DNA of 6,672 nucleotides from Thiolapillus brandeum (lineage in GTDB: Bacteria > Pseudomonadota > Gammaproteobacteria > Chromatiales > Chromatiaceae): NCBI GenBank assembly GCA_011051425.1, contig DRLF01000157.1, positions 1 to 6,672 of the forward strand, given 5' to 3'. The notes beneath the pieces were generated by a model, which saw nothing but the letters and a program-made list of their open reading frames with translations, did not search any database and was not told where the DNA came from. The position numbers and the translations under genes are program-made. Positions 1-5,854 of this stretch are shown in pieces; position 1 is the stretch's first letter, and each line of letters opens with the position of its first letter.

Positions 1-623
1 ACAGAATTGTCATCGGCTATCACGGTTGTGACAAATCCATTGCCGAAGAAGTCCTGCAACACGGCCTGGATCTCAAGCAAAGTACAAATGTATATGACTG
101 GCTGGGGCATGGTATTTATTTCTGGGAAAACAGCAAGACCCGCGCCCTTGAATGGGCTGAACAAGGAACAGGTATTGACAAGCCAGCGGTAGTTGGAGCG
201 ATCATCAATCTAGGGAACTGTCTCGATTTACTCGACTACGAATGTCTGGGACAAGTCAAGGCAGCATACGAACTGCTTTCCATGGAACTGGAACAAATTG
301 GTAAGCCTTTACCGGAAAACAGCATTTCTGAAGAAGACATCAGTTTTAATCGGCAACTGGATTGTCAGGTTATGCTCCGGCTACACCAGTTCAACGAAGA
401 TCTCATCCGCGAAACACTCGATCATCCTACTTCTCGCAACGTGCGGCTTCATGCAAACTACTATGACTCAGTGAGAGGTATGTTTCCAGAAGGGAAACCA
501 CTTTATCCCAACGCTGGATTCCGACGGAAAAACCACATCCAGATATGCATACGTAACCCGAACTGCATTCTCGGATATTTCAAACCACGTAGGCAAAATC
601 CCAGTTATAAAGCCATCTGGTAA
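1..623 (+). CDS. ADP-ribosyltransferase-like protein, 5' end outside window
   Basis: The frame is open from base 3 to the TAA at 621-623 and gives 206 residues; the start codon lies before the window. Near the visible N-terminus is IGYHGCD (His7 of the visible part), followed by YDWLGHGIYFWE at 31-42 (Tyr39), and near the C-terminus GMFPEGKPLYPNAGF and HIQICIRNPNCILGYF. The order YHG, then GIYF, then a late beta-strand motif is what the diphtheria-toxin/PARP-like ADP-ribosyltransferase fold shows (H-Y-E class). I do not see an obvious glutamate at the third position; Gln180 or His178 of HIQI falls about where it would be expected, so activity is uncertain. Because the histidine motif is normally close to the N-terminus, only a few residues are probably missing. 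I recall this family as mostly uncharacterised; a toxin or defence role is inference. The partner gene, if any, would lie upstream and is not visible. Confidence 0.75.
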   Translation, partial: RIVIGYHGCDKSIAEEVLQHGLDLKQSTNVYDWLGHGIYFWENSKTRALEWAEQGTGIDKPAVVGAIINLGNCLDLLDYECLGQVKAAYELLSMELEQIGKPLPENSISEEDISFNRQLDCQVMLRLHQFNEDLIRETLDHPTSRNVRLHANYYDSVRGMFPEGKPLYPNAGFRRKNHIQICIRNPNCILGYFKPRRQNPSYKAIW

Positions 624-684
624 GCCGAGGAATACGCTCCCTTCCACCAATTGCAGGCATGTGGATCACATCACCATTCTTTCC

Positions 685-930
685 TTAGAACTGATACCCA
701 AACAAACCTCCTCCTGCGGTGTCATCCAGCACAGGGGATAACTGTTGGCTTGCGTAGGACTCGAGCGCATCATTGGGCAGCCGATCTGAATTGAACGCGG
801 CTATGTATTGAAATCTAGTGCGCAGAGGGACATCCACCTACACGAATGCCGGCTGAAGGATTGAACAGCCTATTTCAGGCAGCCAGAGCAAGAGCCCATG
901 GTTACCGGAACACGAAGACCTTACTATTAT
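685..930 (-). pseudogene. Decayed coding fragment with one in-frame TAG, family unknown
   Basis: On the minus strand the frame is free of stops from 930 down to the TAA at 685-687, except for a single TAG at 838-840. The 50 codons after the TAG read like real protein, with runs such as VDVPLRTRFQYIAAF, SDRLPNDALESYA and DDTAGGGLFGYQF. The 30 codons before it (ending GCSILQPAFV) continue smoothly in the same frame, as if one sense codon, for example GAG or CAG, had become TAG. There is no start codon with a ribosome binding site, and a TAA at 931-933 closes the frame upstream. I do not recognise the family. It looks like the C-terminal remnant of a gene that once ran convergently toward the ADP-ribosyltransferase-like gene. 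A chance open frame is the alternative. Confidence 0.4.
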
Positions 931-1066
931 TTATATGATTGCCAACCCAGCGGATTCCATTCTCAAATCAACACGAAACGACGAAAAGCCTAATAAAATG
1001 CACCCTACTGAACGCCATACAGGGGAAAACCGATTCAAACAAATCTAATCCTGCCGCCATCAGAGC

Positions 1067-1096
1067 TTGACGACAAATGAGGGTCCGGGTTATTTT
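1067..1096 (+). promoter_or_regulatory. Possible sigma-70 promoter upstream of the EamA gene
   Basis: TTGACG at 1067-1072 matches five of six bases of the -35 consensus. TATTTT at 1091-1096, after an 18-bp spacer, matches four of six of the -10. Transcription would start near 1103, inside the palindrome at 1102-1113, and leave a leader of about 200 bases before the EamA start at 1302. Such matches occur by chance, so the call is weak. Confidence 0.25.
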
Positions 1097-1101
1097 TTGA
1101 G

Positions 1102-1113
1102 GATGAGCTCATC
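1102..1113. repeat. 12-bp perfect palindrome, possible operator
   Basis: GATGAGCTCATC reads the same on both strands. It sits where transcription from the candidate promoter just upstream would begin, a common place for an operator. It does not resemble the repeat before the MarR gene, so a different regulator would be needed. It may be chance. Confidence 0.25.
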
Positions 1114-1301
1114 AACAACGACCTTCTTTTCTTCAGCAAACAGCCGCAAATGGCGACTGCGCTGGCGCCTGCACGCTCGCCGCTGCCGTTTGCGCCTGAA
1201 CTAGGTTATTTCTTCTGACCGGCAGCCGCGCATCCCGCTGCGACTGCCATACCCTAGATACTCGCCGCCGGATCCGTGGTTGCCTCAACTGGAGGCATTC
1301 C

Positions 1302-2225
1302 ATGGACACAACAACAAACTCCTCACGACAGATCCTGCTTGGCAGCACCCTTATCGTACTCGGCGCCATCGGCTTCTCGGCAAAGTCGATCCTGATCAAG
1401 CTTGCCTATACCGACAGCGCACAGGTCGATGCCATTACACTGATGACCCTGCGGATGCTGTTCGCACTGCCCTTCTTCCTGGGTGTTGCCCTGTGGCACG
1501 GTAAATCCAATACCACCTCTCATAGCCATCAGGACTGGGGAGCACTTGTGCTCCTTGGTGTCATGGGGTATTACCTGGCCAGCCTGCTGGACTTCAAGGG
1601 GCTGGAATACATCTCCGCAGGACTGGAGCGCCTGATCCTGTTTCTCTATCCGACGTTCGTCGTCCTGCTGACAGCGCTGCTCTATCGACGCCCCATTGCC
1701 GGAATCCAGCGTATGGCGCTGGTCCTGAGCTATGCAGGGATCGGGCTGGTGTACGGTACCCGACCGATGACTGCATCGCCCAACGTAGCCCCGGGGGCAT
1801 TGCTGGTATTTGGCGGTGCCCTTGCCTTTGCCATCTACATGACCGCGAGTGGTCATTACATCCCACGATTCGGATCAAGGCGTTTTACCGCCTACTCCAT
1901 GTCTGTCGCGTGCGGGGTAACCATTGCCCATTTCCTGTTGAACAAGCCCCTCGGCCAACTGGCTGTACCGCCAGATGTCCTGGCCCTAGCCATTGCCCTA
2001 GCGCTACTCTCGACCGTGCTGCCGGCCTTTCTCATGAATGCCGGAATTCAACGCATCGGTGCCGATCGTGCAGCCATCATCGGCACGGTCGGACCCGTCT
2101 CTACCCTGCTTCTGGCTTGGCTGGTGCTCGACGAGACCCTGACCATGCCGCAACTCCTCGGCGCGGTGTTGGTGTTGTGTGGCGTCTTGCTCGTCGGCCT
2201 GACAAACAGGAGAATCGGACCATGA
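1302..2225 (+). CDS. EamA/DMT-superfamily membrane transporter
   Basis: The 307-residue protein is a drug/metabolite-transporter superfamily permease of the inner membrane. Ten hydrophobic segments are visible, at about 12-34, 44-65, 79-96, 106-128, 135-153, 164-182, 195-214, 226-246, 257-276 and 283-302. They form two five-helix EamA repeats, and the loop after the ninth helix carries the LDETLT motif typical of the second EamA domain. Family members export amino acids, metabolites or toxic compounds; the substrate here cannot be told. GGAGG at 1291-1295, six bases before the ATG, supports this start. The TGA overlaps the ATG of a 29-codon ORF as ATGA, and the ABM-fold gene follows, so the three are likely cotranscribed. 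Length and structure are normal for the family. Confidence 0.9.
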   Translation: MDTTTNSSRQILLGSTLIVLGAIGFSAKSILIKLAYTDSAQVDAITLMTLRMLFALPFFLGVALWHGKSNTTSHSHQDWGALVLLGVMGYYLASLLDFKGLEYISAGLERLILFLYPTFVVLLTALLYRRPIAGIQRMALVLSYAGIGLVYGTRPMTASPNVAPGALLVFGGALAFAIYMTASGHYIPRFGSRRFTAYSMSVACGVTIAHFLLNKPLGQLAVPPDVLALAIALALLSTVLPAFLMNAGIQRIGADRAAIIGTVGPVSTLLLAWLVLDETLTMPQLLGAVLVLCGVLLVGLTNRRIGP

Positions 2226-2311
2226 AAGTTATCACACAAGCTCTCACGAAAGGCTGTGCCTTGTCCAGGATTCACCCAAAAGGTTTATCGAGGTGCTGTC
2301 ATGAACCGTAA
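2222..2311 (+). CDS. Possible 29-residue coupled small protein or gene remnant
   Basis: Its ATG overlaps the EamA stop codon as ATGA, and AGGAG at 2208-2212 lies nine bases before it, so it should be translated by coupling. It ends at the TAA at 2309-2311, eleven bases inside the start of the ABM-fold gene. The product begins MKVITQALTKGCALSRI and is basic, with three cysteines. It has no signal peptide or membrane segment and matches nothing I recognise. It may be a genuine small protein, a coupling device that carries ribosomes onto the next start, or the stump of a larger gene lost by deletion or frameshift. The good Shine-Dalgarno sequence and the overlap are visible; the role is unknown. 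Confidence 0.35.
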   Translation: MKVITQALTKGCALSRIHPKGLSRCCHEP

Positions 2312-2663
2312 AACGGACAATCTGAACGGTATTTTCCGCGAAACGCCGGAGCCGCCGTACTACGCGGTCATCTTTACATCCGAACGAACAGACGTGGACG
2401 ACGGATATGCAGAAACAGCACAACGCATGCTGGAACTGGCTGCACAACAACCAGGCTTTCTGGGTATCGACTCGGCGCGCGATGATGCACTGGGCATCAC
2501 GGTGTCCTACTGGAAGGACCTGGCTTCCATCGACGAGTGGCGAAGGCATTCCGAGCATTTGGAGGCCCAGCAGCGCGGTCGGGAAGAATGGTATCGCCGT
2601 TATACCTTGCGCATTGCGCGCGTAGAACGGTCGAAAAAATTTGATGCGGATAACGCTACATGA
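2301..2663 (+). CDS. Antibiotic biosynthesis monooxygenase (ABM) domain protein
   Basis: The 120-residue product carries a ferredoxin-like alpha/beta ABM domain over about residues 18-110. Recognisable blocks are PPYYAVIFTSERT (18-30), a helix around DGYAETAQRMLELA, QQPGFLGIDSAR (49-60), GITVSYWKDLASIDEW (65-80) and AQQRGREEWYRRYTLRIARVER (89-110). This is the YqjZ-like branch of the family. ABM proteins are small dimers; some oxidise aromatic polyketides, quinols or haem, and many are of unknown substrate. The chosen ATG at 2301 has GAGG at 2290-2293 with a seven-base spacer. An in-frame ATG at 2256 would add 15 residues but has no such site. The gene follows the EamA transporter in the same direction and probably shares its transcript, suggesting a modify-and-export pair; that pairing is inference. 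Confidence 0.85.
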   Translation: MNRKTDNLNGIFRETPEPPYYAVIFTSERTDVDDGYAETAQRMLELAAQQPGFLGIDSARDDALGITVSYWKDLASIDEWRRHSEHLEAQQRGREEWYRRYTLRIARVERSKKFDADNAT

Positions 2664-2700
2664 GGACCCCATTCAGTCTATCGCTCTCCATGCTGATATC

Positions 2701-2714
2701 AGGGGTTCACCCCT
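2701..2714 (+). repeat. Small hairpin after the ABM-fold gene
   Basis: AGGGG-TTCA-CCCCT forms a five-base-pair GC-rich stem with a four-base loop, 38 bases after the ABM stop. No run of T follows, so a rho-independent terminator is not supported. It could weakly separate the two transcription units. Confidence 0.3.
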
Positions 2715-2751
2715 CGATTGCATGGGATCTGCGCATGCGGGTTTTGTGGCA

Positions 2752-2776
2752 CCTCATATTTGCATGTACAACCATT
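2752..2776 (+). promoter_or_regulatory. Candidate MarR operator, copy 1
   Basis: This 25-bp stretch recurs at 3227-3251 with 22 identical bases; the three differences are all transitions. Its core is TTGCATGTACAA (2760-2771), an imperfect TTGyA-N2-TACAA palindrome, followed by the conserved CCATT. It overlaps the predicted -35 element of the MarR gene, so a bound dimer would block RNA polymerase. Use by the adjacent MarR protein is inference. Confidence 0.6.
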
Positions 2777-2788
2777 TCTTGATATATA
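2760..2788 (+). promoter_or_regulatory. Predicted promoter of the MarR gene
   Basis: TTGCAT (2760-2765) and TATATA (2783-2788) are separated by 17 bp, the ideal spacing. The expected start of transcription, about 2795, falls at the ATG at 2796, so the mRNA would be nearly or fully leaderless. This agrees with the absence of a Shine-Dalgarno sequence before that ATG. The -35 lies inside the palindrome of the candidate operator. Confidence 0.5.
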
Positions 2789-2795
2789 TGTTGCC

Positions 2796-3218
2796 ATGTT
2801 CGAACGGTGCCTCTATTTCAATCTCAATGCGCTAACACGTAAAGTGAACCGTATATGGGAATCCGAGTTCCGCCAGACCGGCCTCTCGGCACCCCACGCC
2901 TATGTCATGCGCCTCGTGCTGAGTGAGCCTGGCATATCCCAGAAGCACCTCGCCGAGGAATTGCATCTGGATCCGTCAACGGTCACACGCTTTGTGGATG
3001 CATTGGCAGAACGTCGCCTGGTACGTCGCGATACCAGCCACACCGACCGTCGTTCCGCTGCTGTGTTTCCGACTGCGGAAGGAAAACGGCTGCAGAAGAA
3101 GCTGGAGAAGATCGGTGAGGGGTTGTTCCAGGCCATGCAGACAAGGCTCGGCGACAAACATTTTCAGGAACTGGTCAGTGCCCTGCGGGAGGCAAGAAGC
3201 ACGCTGGAGAAATCATAA
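2796..3218 (+). CDS. MarR-family transcriptional regulator
   Basis: The protein has 140 residues, normal for MarR, and is a predicted dimeric winged-helix repressor. MFERCLYFNLNALTR at the N-terminus matches the usual beginning of one MarR branch, which is why I chose ATG 2796 over the in-frame ATG at 2718. The helix-turn-helix is at about 46-70 (GISQKHLAEELHLDPSTVTR), the wing at about 71-93 (RRLVRRDTSHTDRRSAAVFP), and the C-terminal dimer helices follow PTAEGK. Cys5 is the only cysteine; N-terminal cysteines sense oxidants in some MarR relatives such as OhrR, so redox or electrophile sensing is possible but unproved. The gene is followed after 40 bases by the 249-residue gene, and both are preceded by the same 25-bp element, suggesting autoregulation plus control of the downstream operon. 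Confidence 0.9.
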   Translation: MFERCLYFNLNALTRKVNRIWESEFRQTGLSAPHAYVMRLVLSEPGISQKHLAEELHLDPSTVTRFVDALAERRLVRRDTSHTDRRSAAVFPTAEGKRLQKKLEKIGEGLFQAMQTRLGDKHFQELVSALREARSTLEKS

Positions 3219-3226
3219 AAATTTGC

Positions 3227-3251
3227 CCTTATGTTTGTATGTACAACCATT
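3227..3251 (+). promoter_or_regulatory. Candidate MarR operator, copy 2
   Basis: This is the second copy of the 25-bp element (22 of 25 identical to 2752-2776). Here the core TTGTATGTACAA (3235-3246) has perfect five-base arms, TTGTA and TACAA, around TG. It lies between the MarR stop codon and the next start at 3259. I see no strong -10 that pairs with it, so it may control an internal promoter near TATTAG (3251-3256) or act as an extra binding site. Confidence 0.6.
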
Positions 3252-3258
3252 ATTAGAC

Positions 3259-4008
3259 ATGAGTAAGACCCATAACAGCAGGCAACGAACGCGCATACCC
3301 GTGACCTATCGCGATGAATGGCAGGACGGGTTGGGGGCCAGAGGCTGGAAACTGGATACCGCCATGACGGATAGCACGGTCATCGCCAGTACGGCGTATA
3401 CGGGAGAAAATGTGCCTACCTCCGTGCTGATCCACGACATTCTGGATCATCTTCTGTGTGGATTTGGATTCAGCGGTCACCGAAACGAGGCCATGGCTGT
3501 CGTCCAGCTCGCCTCTCGAACCGGTGCAGATGCCGAAATCAGTTTCTGCCCCATGGCCGAGGAAGTTATGCGCGGCCTGGTTCCGGGAGAATCGATCGAG
3601 ACCTTCCTGCCCGACCAGCTCAAACGGCATCTGCCCGATGGCCCCATGAGTAACGAGGAGCGGATGTCATACCTGTCCCGCAGGTTGGGAAAACAGCGAC
3701 TACGGTCCCTGCTGCTCGCCCACTTTCAGGCGATTGGAGAAGAAGGGATTGGCATGGCAAAGGCGCACTGGCACAAGGCCGGGCTCGATTACGACCGCAG
3801 GACAGCCATCGGTCTTTGCCTGCAGGAATTACTGGTCCAGGCAGATGCGATGGCGCTGACCAGGCGATGGCAACACGCCCGGGGTAACTTCCTTGTCGGC
3901 AACCGGGAATGCAAGCTCAACATCGAATCCCCGGAAAAGCACGAATTGCGGCAACCGGTAAACGACGGACACGACATCATTGAAAACAATATGAGGCTAT
4001 CATTATGA
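3259..4008 (+). CDS. Unrecognised 249-residue protein with a His/Asp-rich helix
   Basis: I do not recognise a named family. The sequence is soluble, with no signal peptide or membrane segment. The most distinctive part is residues 58-77, where His59, Asp60, Asp63, His64, Cys67, His74 and Glu77 cluster (IHDILDHLLCG, then SGHRNEA), followed by VVQLASRTG. This resembles a metal-binding helix. The HD-x-x-D-H ... E arrangement recalls the HDxxH-x11-E motif of Coq4-type proteins, but the spacing differs by about one residue, so the link is tentative. Cys97, Cys187 and Cys218 are further cysteines. The ATG at 3259 has no Shine-Dalgarno sequence; the next in-frame ATG is at 3364. Its TGA overlaps the GST start as ATGA, so the two are translationally coupled, and the MarR-type operator copy lies immediately upstream. 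This context points to stress or detoxification. Confidence 0.75.
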   Translation: MSKTHNSRQRTRIPVTYRDEWQDGLGARGWKLDTAMTDSTVIASTAYTGENVPTSVLIHDILDHLLCGFGFSGHRNEAMAVVQLASRTGADAEISFCPMAEEVMRGLVPGESIETFLPDQLKRHLPDGPMSNEERMSYLSRRLGKQRLRSLLLAHFQAIGEEGIGMAKAHWHKAGLDYDRRTAIGLCLQELLVQADAMALTRRWQHARGNFLVGNRECKLNIESPEKHELRQPVNDGHDIIENNMRLSL

Positions 4009-4613
4009 AGCTGTACTACTCCAAAACCTCCCCCTATTCCCGCAAGGTCCGGCTGATGGTCCATGAAAAGGGACTCCAGCAAGTAATCACCACCGTGGTA
4101 TGCAACCCCTTCGAAGAGGCGCCAGAACTGGAAGCGGCAAATCCCCTGGGCAAGGTTCCTACGCTGATTCTGGATGATGGCTCTTCCCTATACGACAGCC
4201 CGGTGATCTGCGCCTACCTCGATACCTTGACCTCCGACAGGCTCATACCGGAATCCGGCCCCGATACCAACAGGGAACGCTGGAACATCCTGCGCTGGGA
4301 AGCGCTTTGCGACGGTGTGCTCGACGCTACTTACAACATCGTAATGGAACGGCGCAGGGATGCCCGTGAGCAATCTTCCAGTTGGATTGAACAGTGGAAA
4401 AATCAGATTATACGGTCTCTGGATCATATGGATGCCAGCATCAACACGCTGCCTGCATATATATCATTGGCTCAACTATCGCTGGGAGCGGCCCTCGGGT
4501 ACCTGGACTTCCGTCTTTCTGATCTTGACTGGCGCAACCAGTGCTCTGCCCTGGCAACCTGGTATAACGACTTTTCCGAACGGGACGCCATGAAAAACAC
4601 CCGGCCCGAATAA
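4005..4613 (+). CDS. Glutathione S-transferase family protein (YibF-like)
   Basis: The 202-residue cytosolic protein has an N-terminal thioredoxin-like domain at about 1-76 and a helical C-terminal domain at about 88-195. It starts MKLYYSKTSPYSRKVR, with Ser9 in the position of the glutathione-activating residue. KVPTL supplies the conserved cis-proline (Pro52), and LYDSPVICAYLD (62-73) holds the Asp-Ser pair that grips the gamma-glutamyl part of glutathione. The pattern resembles E. coli YibF. Members conjugate or reduce electrophiles with glutathione; the substrate is unknown. GAGG at 3993-3996 lies eight bases before the ATG, which overlaps the previous stop (ATGA). A flavin-binding oxidase-like gene follows after 36 bases, probably in the same transcript. 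Confidence 0.9.
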   Translation: MKLYYSKTSPYSRKVRLMVHEKGLQQVITTVVCNPFEEAPELEAANPLGKVPTLILDDGSSLYDSPVICAYLDTLTSDRLIPESGPDTNRERWNILRWEALCDGVLDATYNIVMERRRDAREQSSSWIEQWKNQIIRSLDHMDASINTLPAYISLAQLSLGAALGYLDFRLSDLDWRNQCSALATWYNDFSERDAMKNTRPE

Positions 4614-4649
4614 TGTGCGCTGGATGTAACTGATTCAGGAGACTCACCG

Positions 4650-4823
4650 ATGCCTAAAAATCCCGCCGATATCCTGTTCTCCCCTGCCACCCGGGCAATC
4701 CAGGAACGTTATGGGTCCCGTGACACTATCGCCCGGATGGAGACGCGAGGGCACTGGAAGTCCCGCCTGCCGGAAGATGTTATTTCATTCTTGGATTCAA
4801 CTCATAAGTGCAACTCGATCTAG
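4650..4823 (+). pseudogene. Pyridoxamine 5'-phosphate oxidase-like protein, truncated by IS30
   Basis: An AGGAG at 4637-4641, eight bases before the ATG, starts a frame that reads MPKNPADILFSPATRAIQER, then YGSRDTIARMETRGHW and LPEDVISF. This is the N-terminus typical of pyridoxamine 5'-phosphate oxidase-like, flavin-nucleotide-binding proteins, where it precedes the split-barrel domain. After 47 native codons the insertion sequence begins at 4793, and the frame runs through ten more codons encoded mostly by the IS to TAG at 4821-4823. Intact relatives are several times longer, so the flavin-binding barrel is missing. I found no continuation beyond the right end of the IS. The gene belonged to the operon with the GST gene 36 bases upstream. 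The stub is almost surely non-functional. Confidence 0.75.
4793..4814 (+). repeat. IS30 left terminal inverted repeat
   Basis: It begins GGATTCAACTCATAAG and pairs with the reverse complement of 5837-5858, which begins GGATTCAACTCACAAG. Mismatches are at positions 13 and 17 of the 22. Confidence 0.9.
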
Positions 4824-4885
4824 AGCGGAAGGGTAAGCCGCGGTAGCATCACGGCTGACTCCATCCGCCAAGAAAGAGGAGCACG

Positions 4886-5854
4886 ATGAGAGGCTACACG
4901 CAGCTTACCCAAGAAGAACGATACCAGATCTACGCGCTGAAGAAAGCGGGCCACAGCCAAAAGGAAATCGCAGTGACCCTGGGTCGCAGTCCCTCGACGA
5001 TCAGTCGAGAACTGAGGCGGAACAAGGGGCTGAAAGGGTACCGGCCCAAGCAAGCCCACAAGCTGGCGCAGAACCGCAAGCAAGAGCGGAGCCGCAGGCG
5101 GATACCGGATTCGGTGTGGCAGCGTGTGGCGCAACTGTTGAGGGAGGACTGGAGCCCGGAACAGATCAGTGGCTGGTTGCGCCACAGTGAAGGGGTTTGC
5201 ATCAGCCATGAGTGGATTTACCACTACGTGTACGATGACAAGCGACGTGGCGGCGACCTGCATCGTCACCTGCGCTGTCAGAAGCCGCGCAGGAAGCGTT
5301 ATGGCAGCTATGACCGACGGGGACGCATCAGGGAACGGGTTTCCATTGATGAGCGCCCTGCGGTGGTTGAGGAGCGTAGTCGTATCGGGGACTGGGAAGT
5401 GGATACGGTGACTGGGAAACCAGGAGGCGCGGTGCTGGTCACCTTGGTAGAGCGATACGCCCGCCTGAGCGTGCTGGCATTGGCGCCCAACAAGACGGCG
5501 GAAGCGGTCAAGGAGGCGATCTTGAAAGCGATCCAGCCGCTATCCTCGCAGGTGTACACGCTCACCTATGACAACGGCAAGGAGTTTGCGCTACACATGG
5601 ATATTGCCAAGGCGCTGGAGGCGGATGGCTTCTTCGCCCACCCCTATCACTCTTGGGAGCGTGGCCTGAATGAAAATACCAACGGGCTCATTCGCCAGTA
5701 CCTTCCCAAGGGGACTGACTTCAAACAACTGACCTCTACCCAGGTCGAGCAGATCATGAACAAACTGAACAACCGACCCCGAAAATGTTTGGGCTACAAA
5801 ACGCCAAACCAGGTATTCTTCGGGATTGATCCACCCGTTGCGCTTGTGAGTTGA
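4886..5854 (+). CDS. IS30-family transposase
   Basis: The 322-residue protein has the IS30 plan. An N-terminal helix-turn-helix (about 5-46: QLTQEERYQIYALKKAGHSQ, then IAVTLGRSPSTISRELRRN) binds the terminal repeats. A central DNA-binding segment follows (about 74-115, with WSPEQISGWL). The C-terminal part is an RNase H-fold catalytic domain. The acidic triad is visible: Asp173 in GDWEVDTV, Asp229 in TYDNGKEFA and Glu263 in GLNENTNGLIRQYLPKG. The last two are separated by 33 residues, the family standard. AAAGAGGA at 4873-4880 precedes the ATG with good spacing. No frameshift or stop interrupts it, so it should be active. The TGA lies in the right inverted repeat. Confidence 0.97.
   Translation: MRGYTQLTQEERYQIYALKKAGHSQKEIAVTLGRSPSTISRELRRNKGLKGYRPKQAHKLAQNRKQERSRRRIPDSVWQRVAQLLREDWSPEQISGWLRHSEGVCISHEWIYHYVYDDKRRGGDLHRHLRCQKPRRKRYGSYDRRGRIRERVSIDERPAVVEERSRIGDWEVDTVTGKPGGAVLVTLVERYARLSVLALAPNKTAEAVKEAILKAIQPLSSQVYTLTYDNGKEFALHMDIAKALEADGFFAHPYHSWERGLNENTNGLIRQYLPKGTDFKQLTSTQVEQIMNKLNNRPRKCLGYKTPNQVFFGIDPPVALVS

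Larger units (their letters stand above)
624..1301. other. Long gene-poor intergenic region
   Basis: No intact gene with a convincing ribosome binding site lies in these 678 bases. The region holds a broken protein-like frame on the minus strand (685-930), several very short frames without Shine-Dalgarno sequences, a possible promoter and palindrome (1067-1113), and the leader of the EamA gene. The first part is less GC-rich than the flanking genes, which fits eroded or foreign DNA. No tRNA or CRISPR-like repeat was seen. Confidence 0.6.

Noticed and set aside
83..92. TACAAATGTA palindrome resembling a MarR operator
   Set aside because: It lies inside a coding sequence and does not match the 25-bp element.
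935..1048. 37-residue plus-strand ORF beginning MIANPADSILK
   Set aside because: It has no Shine-Dalgarno sequence, no recognisable family and lies in eroded DNA.
1035..1112. 25-residue minus-strand ORF beginning MSSSSKNNPD
   Set aside because: It is serine-rich low complexity with only a distant, weak AAGG upstream; nothing supports expression.
1150..1218. 22-residue ORF in the EamA leader, a possible leader peptide
   Set aside because: It has no ribosome binding site and no run of regulatory codons or attenuator hairpins.
2701..2739. Terminator between the ABM and MarR genes
   Set aside because: The AGGGG/CCCCT hairpin is short and has no T-tract; the later CGCATGCG palindrome and TTTT do not form a convincing terminator.
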